Assembly (NCBI RefSeq): GCF_000377665.1
Contig: NZ_KB898648.1
Coordinates: 62,001 to 126,000 of the forward strand
Direction of reading: 5' to 3'
Source: Vreelandella zhanjiangensis DSM 21076
Lineage (GTDB): Bacteria; Pseudomonadota; Gammaproteobacteria; Pseudomonadales; Halomonadaceae
Length of the DNA stretch: 64,000 nucleotides
In this document: positions 44,198-53,920 of the stretch, in pieces
Position numbering within the stretch: the first letter of the stretch is position 1
How the letters are laid out: each line of letters begins with the position of its first letter
The notes under the pieces: generated by a model
Told to the model about the DNA's origin: nothing
The model's input: only the letters and a program-made list of their open reading frames with translations
Database searches by the model: none
Program-made: the position numbers and the translations under genes

Positions 44198-44229
44198 TTG
44201 CCCGTAAAGGTTATAACAGGACGATATCG

Positions 44230-44779
<550 letters not shown>

Positions 44780-44790
<11 letters not shown>

Positions 44791-45490
44791 ATCCGCAGCG
44801 TTTGGCAGCCAGCCTGATCTAGCCCTGCTCGGGCTGATGCAGCTAGTCAGCCCGGCACTGCCCATCGGGGCCTTTGCGTTTTCTCAAGGGTTGGAAAGCG
44901 CCTTTGAACTTGGCTGGGTGCACGATGAACAGACGTTGGCCGAGTGGCTTTCCGGCGTGCTGGAAGATGGCCTGACCCGCTGTGAACTACCGGTAATTGC
45001 CCGCTTATATACGGCGTTTACGCAGCACGACAGCGCGGCGATTACCCAGTGGGATGATTGGCTGAGTGCCACGCGGGAAACCGCCGAGCTTGCCGCTGAA
45101 GACAGTCGCTTGGGGGCCTCTCTCAAGCGGCTGTTGGGCAGCCTTGATCTGCTACCCAGTGAGGGCTTACTACCGTCCTTGTTACCGGTTCAGCCGGGCT
45201 ATGTCACGCTGTTTGCGTTTACCGCCCATGCGCGGGGCGTGAGCATTCGTCAGGCGCTAATCGGATTTGGCTGGGCATGGCTTGAAAACCAGCTGGCGGT
45301 GGCCTGTAAAGCGCTACCCCTTGGCCATACGGCCGCTCAGCGGATTATCGAACAGTTGCGATCGCCGCTGGTTAGCGCGGTAGATGAAGCGTTAACGCTC
45401 GGCGATCAGGATCTTGGCCCTGTATTGCCGGGGCTGGCGCTGGCCAGCGCCCTACACGAAACTCAATATTCACGGCTGTTTAGAAGTTAG
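44780..45490 (+). CDS. ureF: urease accessory protein UreF
   Basis: 236 residues. All-helical; LLGLMQLVSPALPIGAFAFSQGLESAFELGWVHDEQTLAEWL is a clear UreF start and DDWLSATRETAELAAEDSRLGASLKRLLGSL follows. UreF joins UreD and gates UreG GTPase activity during nickel insertion. I start at the ATG inside the end of ureE (overlap 11 bases); a much longer upstream open frame exists only because the ureE repeat lacks stops in this frame. Confidence 0.95.
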
Positions 45491-45502
45491 GAGATACTTA
45501 CC

Positions 45503-46132
45503 ATGACTCACTGTTTACGTATCGGTGTGGGCGGCCCCGTAGGTTCCGGTAAAACGGCGCTACTCAAGCAACTCTGCCTGGCACTGCGCGACTATTACGA
45601 CATCGCAGTGGTGACAAACGATATTTATACCCGCGAAGACGCTGATTTTCTGCTCAAGCACGATGCCCTGGCGGCTGACCGCATTCTGGGCGTAGAAACA
45701 GGCGGCTGCCCGCATACGGCCATCCGTGAAGACGCCTCAATGAATCTGGCGGCCATTGATGAGCTACAGGCGCGCCACCCCAAGCTCGAGCTAGTGCTGG
45801 TGGAGTCGGGGGGCGATAATCTTTCGGCGACGTTTAGCCCCGAGCTTTCCGATTTAACCCTTTATGTGATCGATGTCTCAGCGGGCGATAAAATCCCCCG
45901 TAAAGGCGGACCGGGAATTACCAAATCGGATCTGCTGATTATCAACAAGATTGATATTGCCGAGCAGGTTCACGCGTCGCTTGAGATTATGGAGCGCGAC
46001 TCAAAAAAGATGCGCGGCGAACGACCATTCGTGTTTACCAATCTGTATGACGGGGTAGGGCTTGAGGAGATTATCCGGTTCATTCTGGATAAAGGGATGC
46101 TGGACGAAAGGCGTCCACAAGTTATTGAATAG
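45503..46132 (+). CDS. ureG: urease accessory GTPase UreG
   Basis: 209 residues. P-loop [17 protein letters not shown] at about 8-24, metal-binding CPH motif in [36 protein letters not shown], and base-recognition NKID. Supplies GTP hydrolysis and nickel for urease maturation. Last gene of the operon. Confidence 0.97.
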   Translation: MTHCLRIGVGGPVGSGKTALLKQLCLALRDYYDIAVVTNDIYTREDADFLLKHDALAADRILGVETGGCPHTAIREDASMNLAAIDELQARHPKLELVLVESGGDNLSATFSPELSDLTLYVIDVSAGDKIPRKGGPGITKSDLLIINKIDIAEQVHASLEIMERDSKKMRGERPFVFTNLYDGVGLEEIIRFILDKGMLDERRPQVIE

Positions 46133-46145
46133 ACATAAATAAAAA

Positions 46146-46182
46146 GGCTGCCATGACCAGGCGGTAAAAGGTCATGGCAGCC
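46146..46182 (+). terminator. terminator of the urease operon
   Basis: 13-base perfect stem GGCTGCCATGACC around an 11-base loop, followed by AAAAAAGGG rather than Ts on the plus strand; on the minus strand it is followed by TTTTT. Probably still ends ureG transcription, with weak U tract. Confidence 0.65.
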
Positions 46183-46506
46183 AAAAAAGGGTGGTTGGCA
46201 TCTTGCCAAACGGGCCGTCCCTGGCCACCACGTCGTTACAGTGAACGTTGTGATTACTTATATCCTTAACCTAGGTTATAAAGTTGAATTTATACTGTAT
46301 TTAAGCGATGAATTGGTTAAAAAATCAGCGCTTTTTAGGAGAATATTGATAAAAGTCAAATTGATAGCGGCGATTTGGCAGGCTGGTTAACAGCATGAAA
46401 TGCTAATGCAGAAAGCCGTTTGGTTGCTCAATAAAGCGATACTCGGTGCGCATACTGAAGATGAGTATAAAGTGCGCTACTGGGAAAATAGCGATGTGCG
46501 AATACA
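46183..46506. other. intergenic region between ureG and fdsD, no gene seen
   Basis: About 320 bases between two convergent operons. It contains TAACCTAGGTTA, a perfect 12-base palindrome at 46267-46278, and AT-rich sequence, but no frame with coding character. Confidence 0.6.
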
Positions 46507-46536
46507 AAAAAGGCTTGCCGACCGGCAAGCCTTTTT
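46507..46536 (-). terminator. terminator of the fds operon
   Basis: AAAAAGGCTTGCC with its perfect complement around GACC, 6 bases after the fdsD stop on the minus strand, with T run on both strands. Confidence 0.92.
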
Positions 46537-46541
46537 ATGTT

Positions 46542-46793
46542 CTAGCGAGCGATGCTTTGTCGCTCGGAGAGACGGGTCGCCAGCAGCGTGGCAGCGCGTC
46601 GTGCAAGAGGTGAAAATTCGACGCCTTCAAGTGCCAGGTTGGCAACCAAGCGCTGCTTCATGGGGCGTGCCCAGAATGTTTCCAGGTGGCGGCACGTTGC
46701 GGTGGCGGCAGCCTCTTCATCGCGCCCGCCGCCCAGGTTGGCGGCAATCTGATTAATCATGTTTATCAGGTTCGCATCGGTGTTCGTCGACAT
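46542..46793 (-). CDS. fdsD: NAD-dependent formate dehydrogenase delta subunit
   Basis: 83 residues. Matches the FdsD family: NLINMINQIAANLGGGRDEEAAATATCRHLETFWARPMKQRLVANL. In characterised enzymes it is a small subunit needed for active enzyme. Last gene of an operon in the order fdsG, fdsB, fdsA, fdhD, fdsD, the same as fdsGBACD of Cupriavidus. GGAGA precedes the ATG; 11 bases after fdhD. Confidence 0.93.
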   Translation of the reverse strand: MSTNTDANLINMINQIAANLGGGRDEEAAATATCRHLETFWARPMKQRLVANLALEGVEFSPLARRAATLLATRLSERQSIAR

Positions 46794-46804
46794 CGCGTGT
46801 CTCC

Positions 46805-47653
46805 TCAGTATTCAGCCATAGCGGCCGCCACAGGGCGGTGGTATATCAAATGACGACCGGGGCGAGCAAAACCCGCCAGCAGCAGGTTTGCCGCGCGCGC
46901 CTGCTCCACTGCCAGGGCCGTCGCGGCGGAAACGGCGACCAGCGCGCCAATCCCGGCACTGGCACACTTGTGCACCATTTCATAGCTGGCACGGCTGGAA
47001 ACCAGCACAAAGCCCTCTACAAGTGGTGCTGCATCGCGGGCAAGCGAGCCGATCAACTTGTCCAAGGCGTTATGGCGGCCCACATCCTCACGCAGCCGCT
47101 GAATGCGCCCGTGTAAATCACACCAGGCGGCGCCGTGCACGGCGCCTGTCGCCGCCTTTAACGGCTGATAGTCGGCAAGCTCTCCCAGGGCGTGCTGAAT
47201 GGCCGCGTCATTGAGCGGCGGCGCAGTTACCGGCGGGATCGGCCGAATGGCCTGCTCCAGCGCCTCGGTGCCGCATAGCCCGCAGCCGGTGCGTCCGGTC
47301 AGGCTGCGCCGGCGCTGCTTGAGTTCGGCCAGCCGTTGCGTGGCGATGGTCATATGAACGGCCAGGCCCTGAGCTTCCTCGCGAAGCTCCAGGTCATAAC
47401 ATTCGTGGGGATGAGCCAGAATGCCCTCCGTCAGGCTGAACCCCAAAGCCAAATCTTCAAGGTCAGTGGGGCTTGCCATCATCACCGCATGGGAGATGCC
47501 GTTGTAGACTAGCGCCACCGGCACCTCCAAAGCCAGGGTGTCTTCCTGCATATCGGCGAACCAGCCGGTTGCGCTCTTGCGCACCTCAACCGGCAAGCGC
47601 GCTAGGGCGGTATCCGGTTGGGGTGGCGTGCCGCCTTCGCGGTCTGCGCTCAT
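46805..47653 (-). CDS. fdhD: formate dehydrogenase accessory sulfurtransferase FdhD (FdsC)
   Basis: 282 residues. Transfers sulfur from the desulfurase IscS to the bis-MGD cofactor. Catalytic CGLCG loop in RTGCGLCGTEAL near residue 122, and VGRHNALDKLIG, SSRASYEMVHKCA as in the family. Overlaps fdsA by 4 bases. It may also serve the YdeP-type enzyme at 2.0 kb, which has no FdhD of its own in the window. Confidence 0.96.
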   Translation of the reverse strand: MSADREGGTPPQPDTALARLPVEVRKSATGWFADMQEDTLALEVPVALVYNGISHAVMMASPTDLEDLALGFSLTEGILAHPHECYDLELREEAQGLAVHMTIATQRLAELKQRRRSLTGRTGCGLCGTEALEQAIRPIPPVTAPPLNDAAIQHALGELADYQPLKAATGAVHGAAWCDLHGRIQRLREDVGRHNALDKLIGSLARDAAPLVEGFVLVSSRASYEMVHKCASAGIGALVAVSAATALAVEQARAANLLLAGFARPGRHLIYHRPVAAAMAEY

Positions 47654-50532
47654 GGCACCTCCTGTTGCGCCTTCGCCAGATAGCCGCGCTGGGCCTGGTC
47701 AAAAGCGTTAAATCGCTGCTGCCAGGCGGAAGGTTGGCTGACTCTTTCTACCTGCACGGCGGTAACCTTGTATTCGGGGCAGTTGGTGGCCCAATCCGAG
47801 TTATCGGTGGTGATAACGTTGGCACCGCTGCCCGGGTGATGGAAGGTAGTGTAGACCACCCCAGGCTGCATGCGCTCGCTCAGCCTTGCGCGCAGTACCG
47901 TCTGGCCCGAGCGGCTGGTTATCCCCAGCCAGTCGCCGTCGCGCACGCCGCGCACTTCGGCGTCGCTTGGGTGCAGTTCCAGCACATCCTCGTCGTGCCA
48001 GTGCTGGTTGTCGGTGCGCCGGGTCTGGGCACCAACATTGTACTGGCTGAGAATCCGCCCGGTAGTCAAAAGCAGCGGGAAGCGGCGATTGGTGCGCTCC
48101 TCGGTGGCTACGTACTCGGTAATCGCAAAGCGTCCCAGGCCGATGGGGAAGTTGATTTCATGCATGGTCGGCATGCCGTGCGGGTGCTCGTCGTTACACG
48201 GCCACTGCAGGCTGCCGTACTCCTCAAGTTTGGCGTAGCTCACACCGGTGAAGCTCGGTGTTAGGCTAGCGATTTCATCCATGATTTCGGATGGATGGAC
48301 ATACTGCATCGGGTAGCCCAGCGCATTGGCCAGATCCTGAGTGATTTCCCAATCCTGCTTGCCAGCTACCGGTGGCATGACCTTGCGCACCCGGTTGATA
48401 CGTCGCTCGGCATTGGTAAAGGTGCCGTTCTTCTCCAAAAAGCTCGAACCTGGCAGCAGCACGTGGGCGAACTTGGCCGTCTCGTTCAAGAAGATATCCT
48501 GAACGATCAGGCAGTCCAGCGAGCGCAGCGCCGCCTCGACGTGCTGGGTGTTGGGGTCGGACTGGGCGATGTCCTCGCCCTGCACGTAAAGCGCCTTAAA
48601 GGTGCCTTCAATGGCGGCATCGAACATATTAGGAATGCGCAGCCCTGGCTCGTCGTCGAGCTGCACGCCCCAGGCGGCTTCGAAACGGCCACGCGCGATT
48701 GGGTCGGCGACGTGCTGATAGCCCGGAAGCTCATGGGGGAAAGAGCCCATGTCACACGAACCTTGTACGTTGTTCTGTCCGCGCAGCGGGTTGACGCCCA
48801 CACCCTCGCGGCCGATATTGCCGGTGGCCATGGCCAGGTTGGCGATCCCCATCACCATGGTGGAGCCTTGGCTGTGCTCGGTAACACCCAGGCCGTAGTA
48901 GATAGCGCCGTTACCGGCCGTGGCATAGGTGCGTGCCGCTTGGCGTACGGCTGCTGCGGCCACGCCGGTGATCGCCTCGCTGGCCTCCGGGGAGTGGCGC
49001 GGGTCGGCGATAAACGTGCGCCAGCTCTGATACGCCTGGGTGTCGCAGCGTTTGGCGACGAACGCCTGGTCTTCCAGGCCTTCGGTGATCACCACATGCC
49101 CAAGCGCATTGATCAGCGCGACGTTAGTACCGGGGCGCAGCGGCAGGTGCTGGGCTTCATTCAGGTGCGGAGTCTTAAGCAGGTCGATACGGCGCGGATC
49201 GGCGACGATCAGCTTGGCACCCTGGCGCAGGCGCTTGCGCATCATTGAACCAAACACCGGGTGGGCGTCGGTGGGGTTGGCGCCGATCACGATGATCGCA
49301 TCGGCCTTCATCACCGAGTCAAAAGTCTGGGTGCCCGCCGACTCGCCCAGCGTGGTTTTCAGGCCGTAGCCGGTGGGCGAGTGGCAGACTCGCGCACAGG
49401 TGTCGGTGTTGTTGTTGCCAAACGCCGCGCGAATCAACTTCTGAACCAGATAGGTCTCTTCGTTGGTGCAGCGTGACGAGGTGATGCCGCCGATGCTTTC
49501 GCGGCCATGCTCGGCCTGAATCGCCTTCAGACGGCTGGCGGCAAAGCCGATGGCTTCTTCCCAGCTGGCCTCGCGCCATGGCTGGTCGATGCTCTCGCGA
49601 ATCATCGGAGTAGTCAGGCGGTCCGGGTGAGTGGCGTAGCCGAACGCAAAGCGCCCCTTCACGCACGAGTGGCCGTGGTTGGCGTCGCCACCCTTGTACG
49701 GCACCATGCGGACCAGCTTATCGCCCTTCATCTGAGCCTCGAACGAACAGCCCACACCGCAGTAGGCGCAGGTGGTGACGACGCTTCTATCCGGCACGCC
49801 GTGATCGATCACGCTGTTTTCCATCAGCGTGGCGGTTGGGCAGGCCTGAACGCAGGCACCACAGGAGACGCAGTCCGAGTCCATGAACGCTTCGTCCTGC
49901 CCCGCCGCCACCTTGGAATCAAACCCGCGGCCGTCGATAGTCAGCGCGAAGGTGCCCTGCACTTCCTCGCAGGCGCGCACGCAGCGCGAGCAGACGATGC
50001 ACTTGCTGGGGTCGAAGCTGAAGTAGGGGTTGGATTCATCTTTGGTGGCCTGCAGATGATTCTCACCGTCAAACCCGTAGCGCACTTCCCGCAGCCCCAC
50101 GCTGCCCGCCATATCCTGCAGCTCGCAGTCGCCGTTGGCCGGGCACGTCAGGCAGTCCAGCGGGTGGTCGGAGATATACAGCTCCATCACGTTGCGGCGC
50201 AGTTTAGCGAGACGCTCGTTCTGGGTGGTGACCTTCATGCCTTCTACCACAGGGGTGGTGCAGGAGGCTGGCAGCCCACGGCGGCCCTCTACCTCTACGG
50301 CGCATAATCGGCAAGAGCCGAACGGCTCCAGGCTGTCGGTGGCGCACAGTTTGGGAATATTGATATCGGCCAGTGCCGCTGCGCGCAGTACCGAAGTGCC
50401 TTCCGGTACCGTGATGGTAATGCCATCAATTTCCAGGTTCACCAGCGCCGTACCGGTTGGGAAAGGCGTGCCCAGGTCTTTATCGTGGGCGGCGCTTCTG
50501 GCGTACTGTTTGGGGTCAAAGTGTCCGATCAT
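47650..50532 (-). CDS. fdsA: NAD-dependent formate dehydrogenase alpha (catalytic) subunit
   Basis: 960 residues. Oxidises formate to CO2 at a bis-MGD molybdenum site. In order: a [2Fe-2S] domain (Cys63, 74, 77, 91), a His/Cys [4Fe-4S] site (DHPLDCLTCPANGDC, Cys127, 130, 136), two ferredoxin-type clusters (CIVCSRCVRAC and CVSCGACVQAC), the [4Fe-4S] of the catalytic domain (CAYCGVGC and Cys290), and the Mo ligand Cys383 in CARVCHSPTGYG, so cysteine rather than selenocysteine. Then the MGD-binding domains and a C-terminal molydopterin-dinucleotide domain (LTTGRILSQYNVGAQTRR). Soluble, electrons go to NAD via FdsBG. Overlaps fdsB and fdhD by 4 bases each. Confidence 0.97.
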   Translation of the reverse strand: MIGHFDPKQYARSAAHDKDLGTPFPTGTALVNLEIDGITITVPEGTSVLRAAALADINIPKLCATDSLEPFGSCRLCAVEVEGRRGLPASCTTPVVEGMKVTTQNERLAKLRRNVMELYISDHPLDCLTCPANGDCELQDMAGSVGLREVRYGFDGENHLQATKDESNPYFSFDPSKCIVCSRCVRACEEVQGTFALTIDGRGFDSKVAAGQDEAFMDSDCVSCGACVQACPTATLMENSVIDHGVPDRSVVTTCAYCGVGCSFEAQMKGDKLVRMVPYKGGDANHGHSCVKGRFAFGYATHPDRLTTPMIRESIDQPWREASWEEAIGFAASRLKAIQAEHGRESIGGITSSRCTNEETYLVQKLIRAAFGNNNTDTCARVCHSPTGYGLKTTLGESAGTQTFDSVMKADAIIVIGANPTDAHPVFGSMMRKRLRQGAKLIVADPRRIDLLKTPHLNEAQHLPLRPGTNVALINALGHVVITEGLEDQAFVAKRCDTQAYQSWRTFIADPRHSPEASEAITGVAAAAVRQAARTYATAGNGAIYYGLGVTEHSQGSTMVMGIANLAMATGNIGREGVGVNPLRGQNNVQGSCDMGSFPHELPGYQHVADPIARGRFEAAWGVQLDDEPGLRIPNMFDAAIEGTFKALYVQGEDIAQSDPNTQHVEAALRSLDCLIVQDIFLNETAKFAHVLLPGSSFLEKNGTFTNAERRINRVRKVMPPVAGKQDWEITQDLANALGYPMQYVHPSEIMDEIASLTPSFTGVSYAKLEEYGSLQWPCNDEHPHGMPTMHEINFPIGLGRFAITEYVATEERTNRRFPLLLTTGRILSQYNVGAQTRRTDNQHWHDEDVLELHPSDAEVRGVRDGDWLGITSRSGQTVLRARLSERMQPGVVYTTFHHPGSGANVITTDNSDWATNCPEYKVTAVQVERVSQPSAWQQRFNAFDQAQRGYLAKAQQEVP

Positions 50533-52085
50533 GATCTGTCTCCGTTCGCGGCCCGCTGGAAATCGTCAGGGAAGTATTTGAGCGCGCTTTGTACCGGGAA
50601 GGGGGTCATGCCACCCATGGCGCAGAGCGAGCCATCCACCATCGTTTCGCAGAGGTCATGGAGCAGGGCGAGGTTGTCCTCGCGGTTATGATTGGCGCGG
50701 ATACGGTCGATGACCTCCACGCCACGGGTCGAGCCGATACGACACGGCGTGCATTTGCCGCAGGACTCTACCTTGCAGAATTCCATCGAGAAGCGCGCCT
50801 GTTCGGCCATGTCCACGCTCTCGTCAAACATCACTACGCCACCGTGGCCCAGCACCGCACTTTCTGCCGCGAAGGCTTCGTAGTCCAGCGGCAGGTCCCA
50901 CTGCGCTTCAGGCAAATAGGCACCCAGCGGTCCGCCTACCTGCACGGCACGCAGCGGTTTGCCGCTTAGCGTGCCGCCGCCAAACTCCTCCATTAGAGTG
51001 CGCAGCGTGGTGCCGAAGGCCAGTTCTATGAGCCCTCCGCGCTGAACGTTGCCCGCCAGCTGAAGTGCCAGCGTGCCCCGCGAGCGACCCATGCCGTGCG
51101 AGGCGTAAGCCTCAGCGCCTTCAGCGAGGATAAACGGCACGGCGGCCAGCGAGAGCACGTTGTTGACCACGGTCGGGCGGCCAAACAGACCTTCAATGGC
51201 GGGCAGCGGTGGCTTGAAGCGCACCAGGCCGCGCTTGCCTTCCAGGCTTTCAAGCAGCGATGTTTCTTCACCGCAAATATACGCGCCGGCGCCCAGGCGC
51301 ACTTCCAGATGAAAGGCGCGGCCGCTGCCGCAAAGGTTCTCACCCAGAAAGCCGGCCTGCTCGGCGCGGGCAATGGCCTCGTCAAGAACCTCCTTGGCCA
51401 GCGGGTATTCCGAGCGCAGGTAGATGTAGCCCTGAGTTGCCTTCACCGCGAGCCCGGCAATGGTCATGCCCTCGATCAGCATGTAGGGGTCGCACTCCAT
51501 CACCAGCCGGTCGGCGAAGGTGCCGGAGTCGCCTTCATCGGCGTTACACACGATGTACTTTTGATCGGCGGGCGTGTCGAGCACCGTCTGCCACTTGATG
51601 CCGGTAGGGAACGCCGCGCCGCCGCGACCGCGAAGCCCGGAGGCCTTCACTTCCTCGACGATACCCTGCGGCTCAAGGGCCAGCGCAGCCTCAAGACCAA
51701 CAAAGCCGCTGTGGGCGCGGTAGTCATCAATCGATAGCGGGTCGGTGATGCCGATACGCGCAAAGGTAAGACGCTGCTGGCGGGCGAGATAGTCGATGTC
51801 TTCGGTTGGCCCCAGCGCCAGGGAATGATTGACGCTGCCTTCCAGCATGCCGCTTTCGAGCAGCGCGGGTATATCGGCAGAGGTAACCGGGCCGTAGGCG
51901 AACCGGCCGGTTGGGGTTTCCACCTCGACCAGCGGTTCCAGCCAGGCAAGCCCGCGGGAGCCGTTGCGCACCAGCGTAATGGGCTCACCACGGGCCGCGG
52001 CTTCACGCGCCAGCCGGTTGGCGATAGCATCAGCGCCCAGCGCTAGTGCAGTGGTATCGCGGGGGACAAAAACGCGAATGCTCAT
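50529..52085 (-). CDS. fdsB: NAD-dependent formate dehydrogenase beta subunit
   Basis: 518 residues, NuoF-like. N-terminal thioredoxin-like part, then the FMN/NAD-binding domain (GLRGRGGAAFPTGIKW, CNADEGDSGTFADRLVMECDP, GAGAYICGEETSLLESLEGKRG) and a [4Fe-4S] site ESCGKCTPCRIGS near the C-terminus. Receives electrons from FdsA and reduces NAD. Overlaps fdsG and fdsA by 4 bases each. Confidence 0.96.
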   Translation of the reverse strand: MSIRVFVPRDTTALALGADAIANRLAREAAARGEPITLVRNGSRGLAWLEPLVEVETPTGRFAYGPVTSADIPALLESGMLEGSVNHSLALGPTEDIDYLARQQRLTFARIGITDPLSIDDYRAHSGFVGLEAALALEPQGIVEEVKASGLRGRGGAAFPTGIKWQTVLDTPADQKYIVCNADEGDSGTFADRLVMECDPYMLIEGMTIAGLAVKATQGYIYLRSEYPLAKEVLDEAIARAEQAGFLGENLCGSGRAFHLEVRLGAGAYICGEETSLLESLEGKRGLVRFKPPLPAIEGLFGRPTVVNNVLSLAAVPFILAEGAEAYASHGMGRSRGTLALQLAGNVQRGGLIELAFGTTLRTLMEEFGGGTLSGKPLRAVQVGGPLGAYLPEAQWDLPLDYEAFAAESAVLGHGGVVMFDESVDMAEQARFSMEFCKVESCGKCTPCRIGSTRGVEVIDRIRANHNREDNLALLHDLCETMVDGSLCAMGGMTPFPVQSALKYFPDDFQRAANGDRS

Positions 52086-52579
52086 GCCATCACCTCCAGC
52101 GGCCGGGTTTGCAGCTCATCGAGCAGCGCATCGAAGGCTTCGGGCGTAACCCGCCCGCGAACGCTGTCGTCCACACGGATCGACGGGCCACAGGCGCAGT
52201 TGCCAAGGCAATAAACGGCTTCAAGGGTAATTTCGCGGTCAGGCGTCGTTTGATGGTAATCAACCCCCAGGCGCGCCTTGGCGTGAGCTTCCAGCTGGCG
52301 CGCGCCTACCGACTGGCAGGCCTCGGCACGGCAGATCTGTACCACGTGGCGTCCCGGTGGCGTGGTACGAAAATGGTGATAAAAACTGATAACGCCATGC
52401 ACTTCGGCACGGGTCTGTTGCAGTGATTCGGCAATAAGGGGTATGGCCTCTGAAGGAATAAAGCCGAAGCGGTCCTGGAGAGCATGCAGAATTGGCAGCA
52501 ACGCGCCTGGTTTGTGATGAAGAGCGTTGATCTCAGTCTGGATCGACTGCAACGACCATTCTTGAGACTTGTTCATCAT
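52082..52579 (-). CDS. fdsG: NAD-dependent formate dehydrogenase gamma subunit
   Basis: 165 residues, NuoE-like thioredoxin fold with a [2Fe-2S] cluster: CRAEACQ and later CLGNCACGP carry the four Cys ligands; GALLPILHALQDRFGFIPSEAIPLIAE is the family N-terminus. Start at the first of two adjacent ATGs after AGGAGAGAC; a start 27 codons upstream lacks homology. First gene of the fds operon, divergent from the regulator gene. Confidence 0.95.
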   Translation of the reverse strand: MMNKSQEWSLQSIQTEINALHHKPGALLPILHALQDRFGFIPSEAIPLIAESLQQTRAEVHGVISFYHHFRTTPPGRHVVQICRAEACQSVGARQLEAHAKARLGVDYHQTTPDREITLEAVYCLGNCACGPSIRVDDSVRGRVTPEAFDALLDELQTRPLEVMA

Positions 52580-52604
52580 GTCTCTCCTGGTGCTGATTAT
52601 TGTT

Positions 52605-52616
52605 TGCATATATGCA
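52605..52616. promoter_or_regulatory. palindrome in the fds / regulator divergent promoter
   Basis: TGCATATATGCA, a perfect 12-base palindrome 26 bases ahead of fdsG in a 131-base divergent gap. Half-site-like TATGC recurs at 52621. Candidate operator for the adjacent ModE-like regulator. Confidence 0.5.
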
Positions 52617-52710
52617 CGCTTATGCTTATTTAGAGTAGATATGAAAAAGGCGTGCACCACGGTCTATGTAACGCTAGCATCAAGCTAACAGAGACAAAAT
52701 ATGAAAATTT

Positions 52711-53784
52711 ATGCCAATGAAAAAAATTACCGTCATTCCCACCTGGTGCTTTCGCGATGAGGCGGGGAATCAGTTGGATTTACAGCTACTTCGCCTGCTG
52801 AGTGCGGTATATCGGCGGGGTAAGTTAACGCATGCCGCCGCAGACGTGGGTATCTCATACCGGCACGCCTGGAACTTATTGCGCCAGGGCGGCGATTTTT
52901 TTGGCGTGCCGCTGGTCGAGTTGCAGCGTGGGCGGGGGGCGCAGCTTTCGCTACTGGGCGAAAAGCTGCTATGGGCCGAGCAGCGCGCCATCGCCCGTTT
53001 GGGGCCACAGTTGGAAAGCCTGGGGTCTGAACTCAATCTCGCCATTCAGCAACAGCAGCAGGGAGCGCTATCGGTTTTGCGTCTACATGCCAGTCACGGC
53101 TTTGCCGTTGAACTACTCCCTAAGCATCTGCAAGAAATACCGCTGGATTTACAGTACTGCAGCCCGCAGGAGTCGCTGGCAGCGCTCAATCGAGGCAGCT
53201 GCGATGTGGCGGGCTTTCACCTGCCGCGTGGTGCCGTGGGCGAGCGTGTTCGCGATACGTACCAAGGTCTTTTAAAGCCCCGCGAGCACCGGGTGATTGG
53301 CTTTATCGCCAGAACCCAGGGGCTAATGGTCGCGCCGGGCAACCCGCTAGGCATCACCGGCGTAGAGTCGCTTATTAATAAGGCCGTACGTTTCGTAAAC
53401 CGCCAGGCATCGTCAGGCACGCGTTCGCTGCTGGACTGCCTGCTTTCTGAAGCGGCGGTTTCAAGTACCAACATTCGTGGTTATGAAATCGAGGAGTACA
53501 CCCACTCGGCTGTTGCGGCGTATGTGGCGGCGGGCATGGCGGATACCGGCTTTGGCGTAGAAGCCGCCGCGCAGAAGTTTGGCTTGGATTTTATACCACT
53601 GGCCATCGAAGATTACCTGCTGGCCTGCCACCACCGCTCCCTGAAAGAACCTCGGTTTCGCGCTTTCCTGGAAATACTGCAGGGTGAACCCTTCCAGGAA
53701 GCGGTCGGGCGCCTACCGGGCTATAGCCCAAGCCAGTGTGGCAATATTATTGAGCCAAGTGAGGTGCTGATAGCAAAGCATTGA
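52711..53784 (+). CDS. ModE-HTH / PBP-like (PF12727-type) regulator of formate dehydrogenase
   Basis: 357 residues. The N-terminal 90 residues form a LysR/ModE-type winged helix (LDLQLLRLLSAVYRRGKLTHAAADVGISYRHAWNLLRQGG, LVELQRGRGAQLSLLGEKLL). The rest is a periplasmic-binding-protein-like domain (LRLHASHGFAVELLPKHL, FVNRQASSGTRSLLDCLL, HSAVAAYVAAGMADTGFGVEAAA) as found in molybdate- or pterin-related regulators instead of the ModE TOBE domain. Its position, divergent from fdsGBACD, points to control of that operon by molybdenum or formate status. No strong ribosome site; ATG at 52717 is an alternative. Confidence 0.88.
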   Translation: MPMKKITVIPTWCFRDEAGNQLDLQLLRLLSAVYRRGKLTHAAADVGISYRHAWNLLRQGGDFFGVPLVELQRGRGAQLSLLGEKLLWAEQRAIARLGPQLESLGSELNLAIQQQQQGALSVLRLHASHGFAVELLPKHLQEIPLDLQYCSPQESLAALNRGSCDVAGFHLPRGAVGERVRDTYQGLLKPREHRVIGFIARTQGLMVAPGNPLGITGVESLINKAVRFVNRQASSGTRSLLDCLLSEAAVSSTNIRGYEIEEYTHSAVAAYVAAGMADTGFGVEAAAQKFGLDFIPLAIEDYLLACHHRSLKEPRFRAFLEILQGEPFQEAVGRLPGYSPSQCGNIIEPSEVLIAKH

Positions 53785-53857
53785 AGGACACTTGATTGAT
53801 CAGGGCCATACAGCGGCAGCGTGTAGCCTCTATATAAGTCAGCCAGTATGTTTAATA

Positions 53858-53890
53858 AAACGGCCCGCTTTAGCTAAAAGCGGGCCGTTT
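53858..53890. terminator. bidirectional terminator between regulator and TRAP operon
   Basis: 13-base perfect stem AAACGGCCCGCTT around a 7-base loop, A run before and T run after, between two convergent units. Confidence 0.9.
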
Positions 53891-53920
53891 GATCGAATAG
53901 AAACCCGAAAAGATGGACCG

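Noticed and set aside
46267..46278. TAACCTAGGTTA palindrome as an operator
   Set aside because: It lies between two convergent operons far from any start codon, so a regulatory role is not supported.
46400..46756. 118-codon plus-strand frame between ureG and the fds operon
   Set aside because: Runs antisense into fdsD and across its terminator; no homology seen.
48295..49248. 317-codon plus-strand frame over fdsA
   Set aside because: Antisense shadow of a well-conserved catalytic subunit.
49370..49400. Selenocysteine in formate dehydrogenase
   Set aside because: The Mo-ligand position is an ordinary Cys codon, and there is no in-frame TGA.
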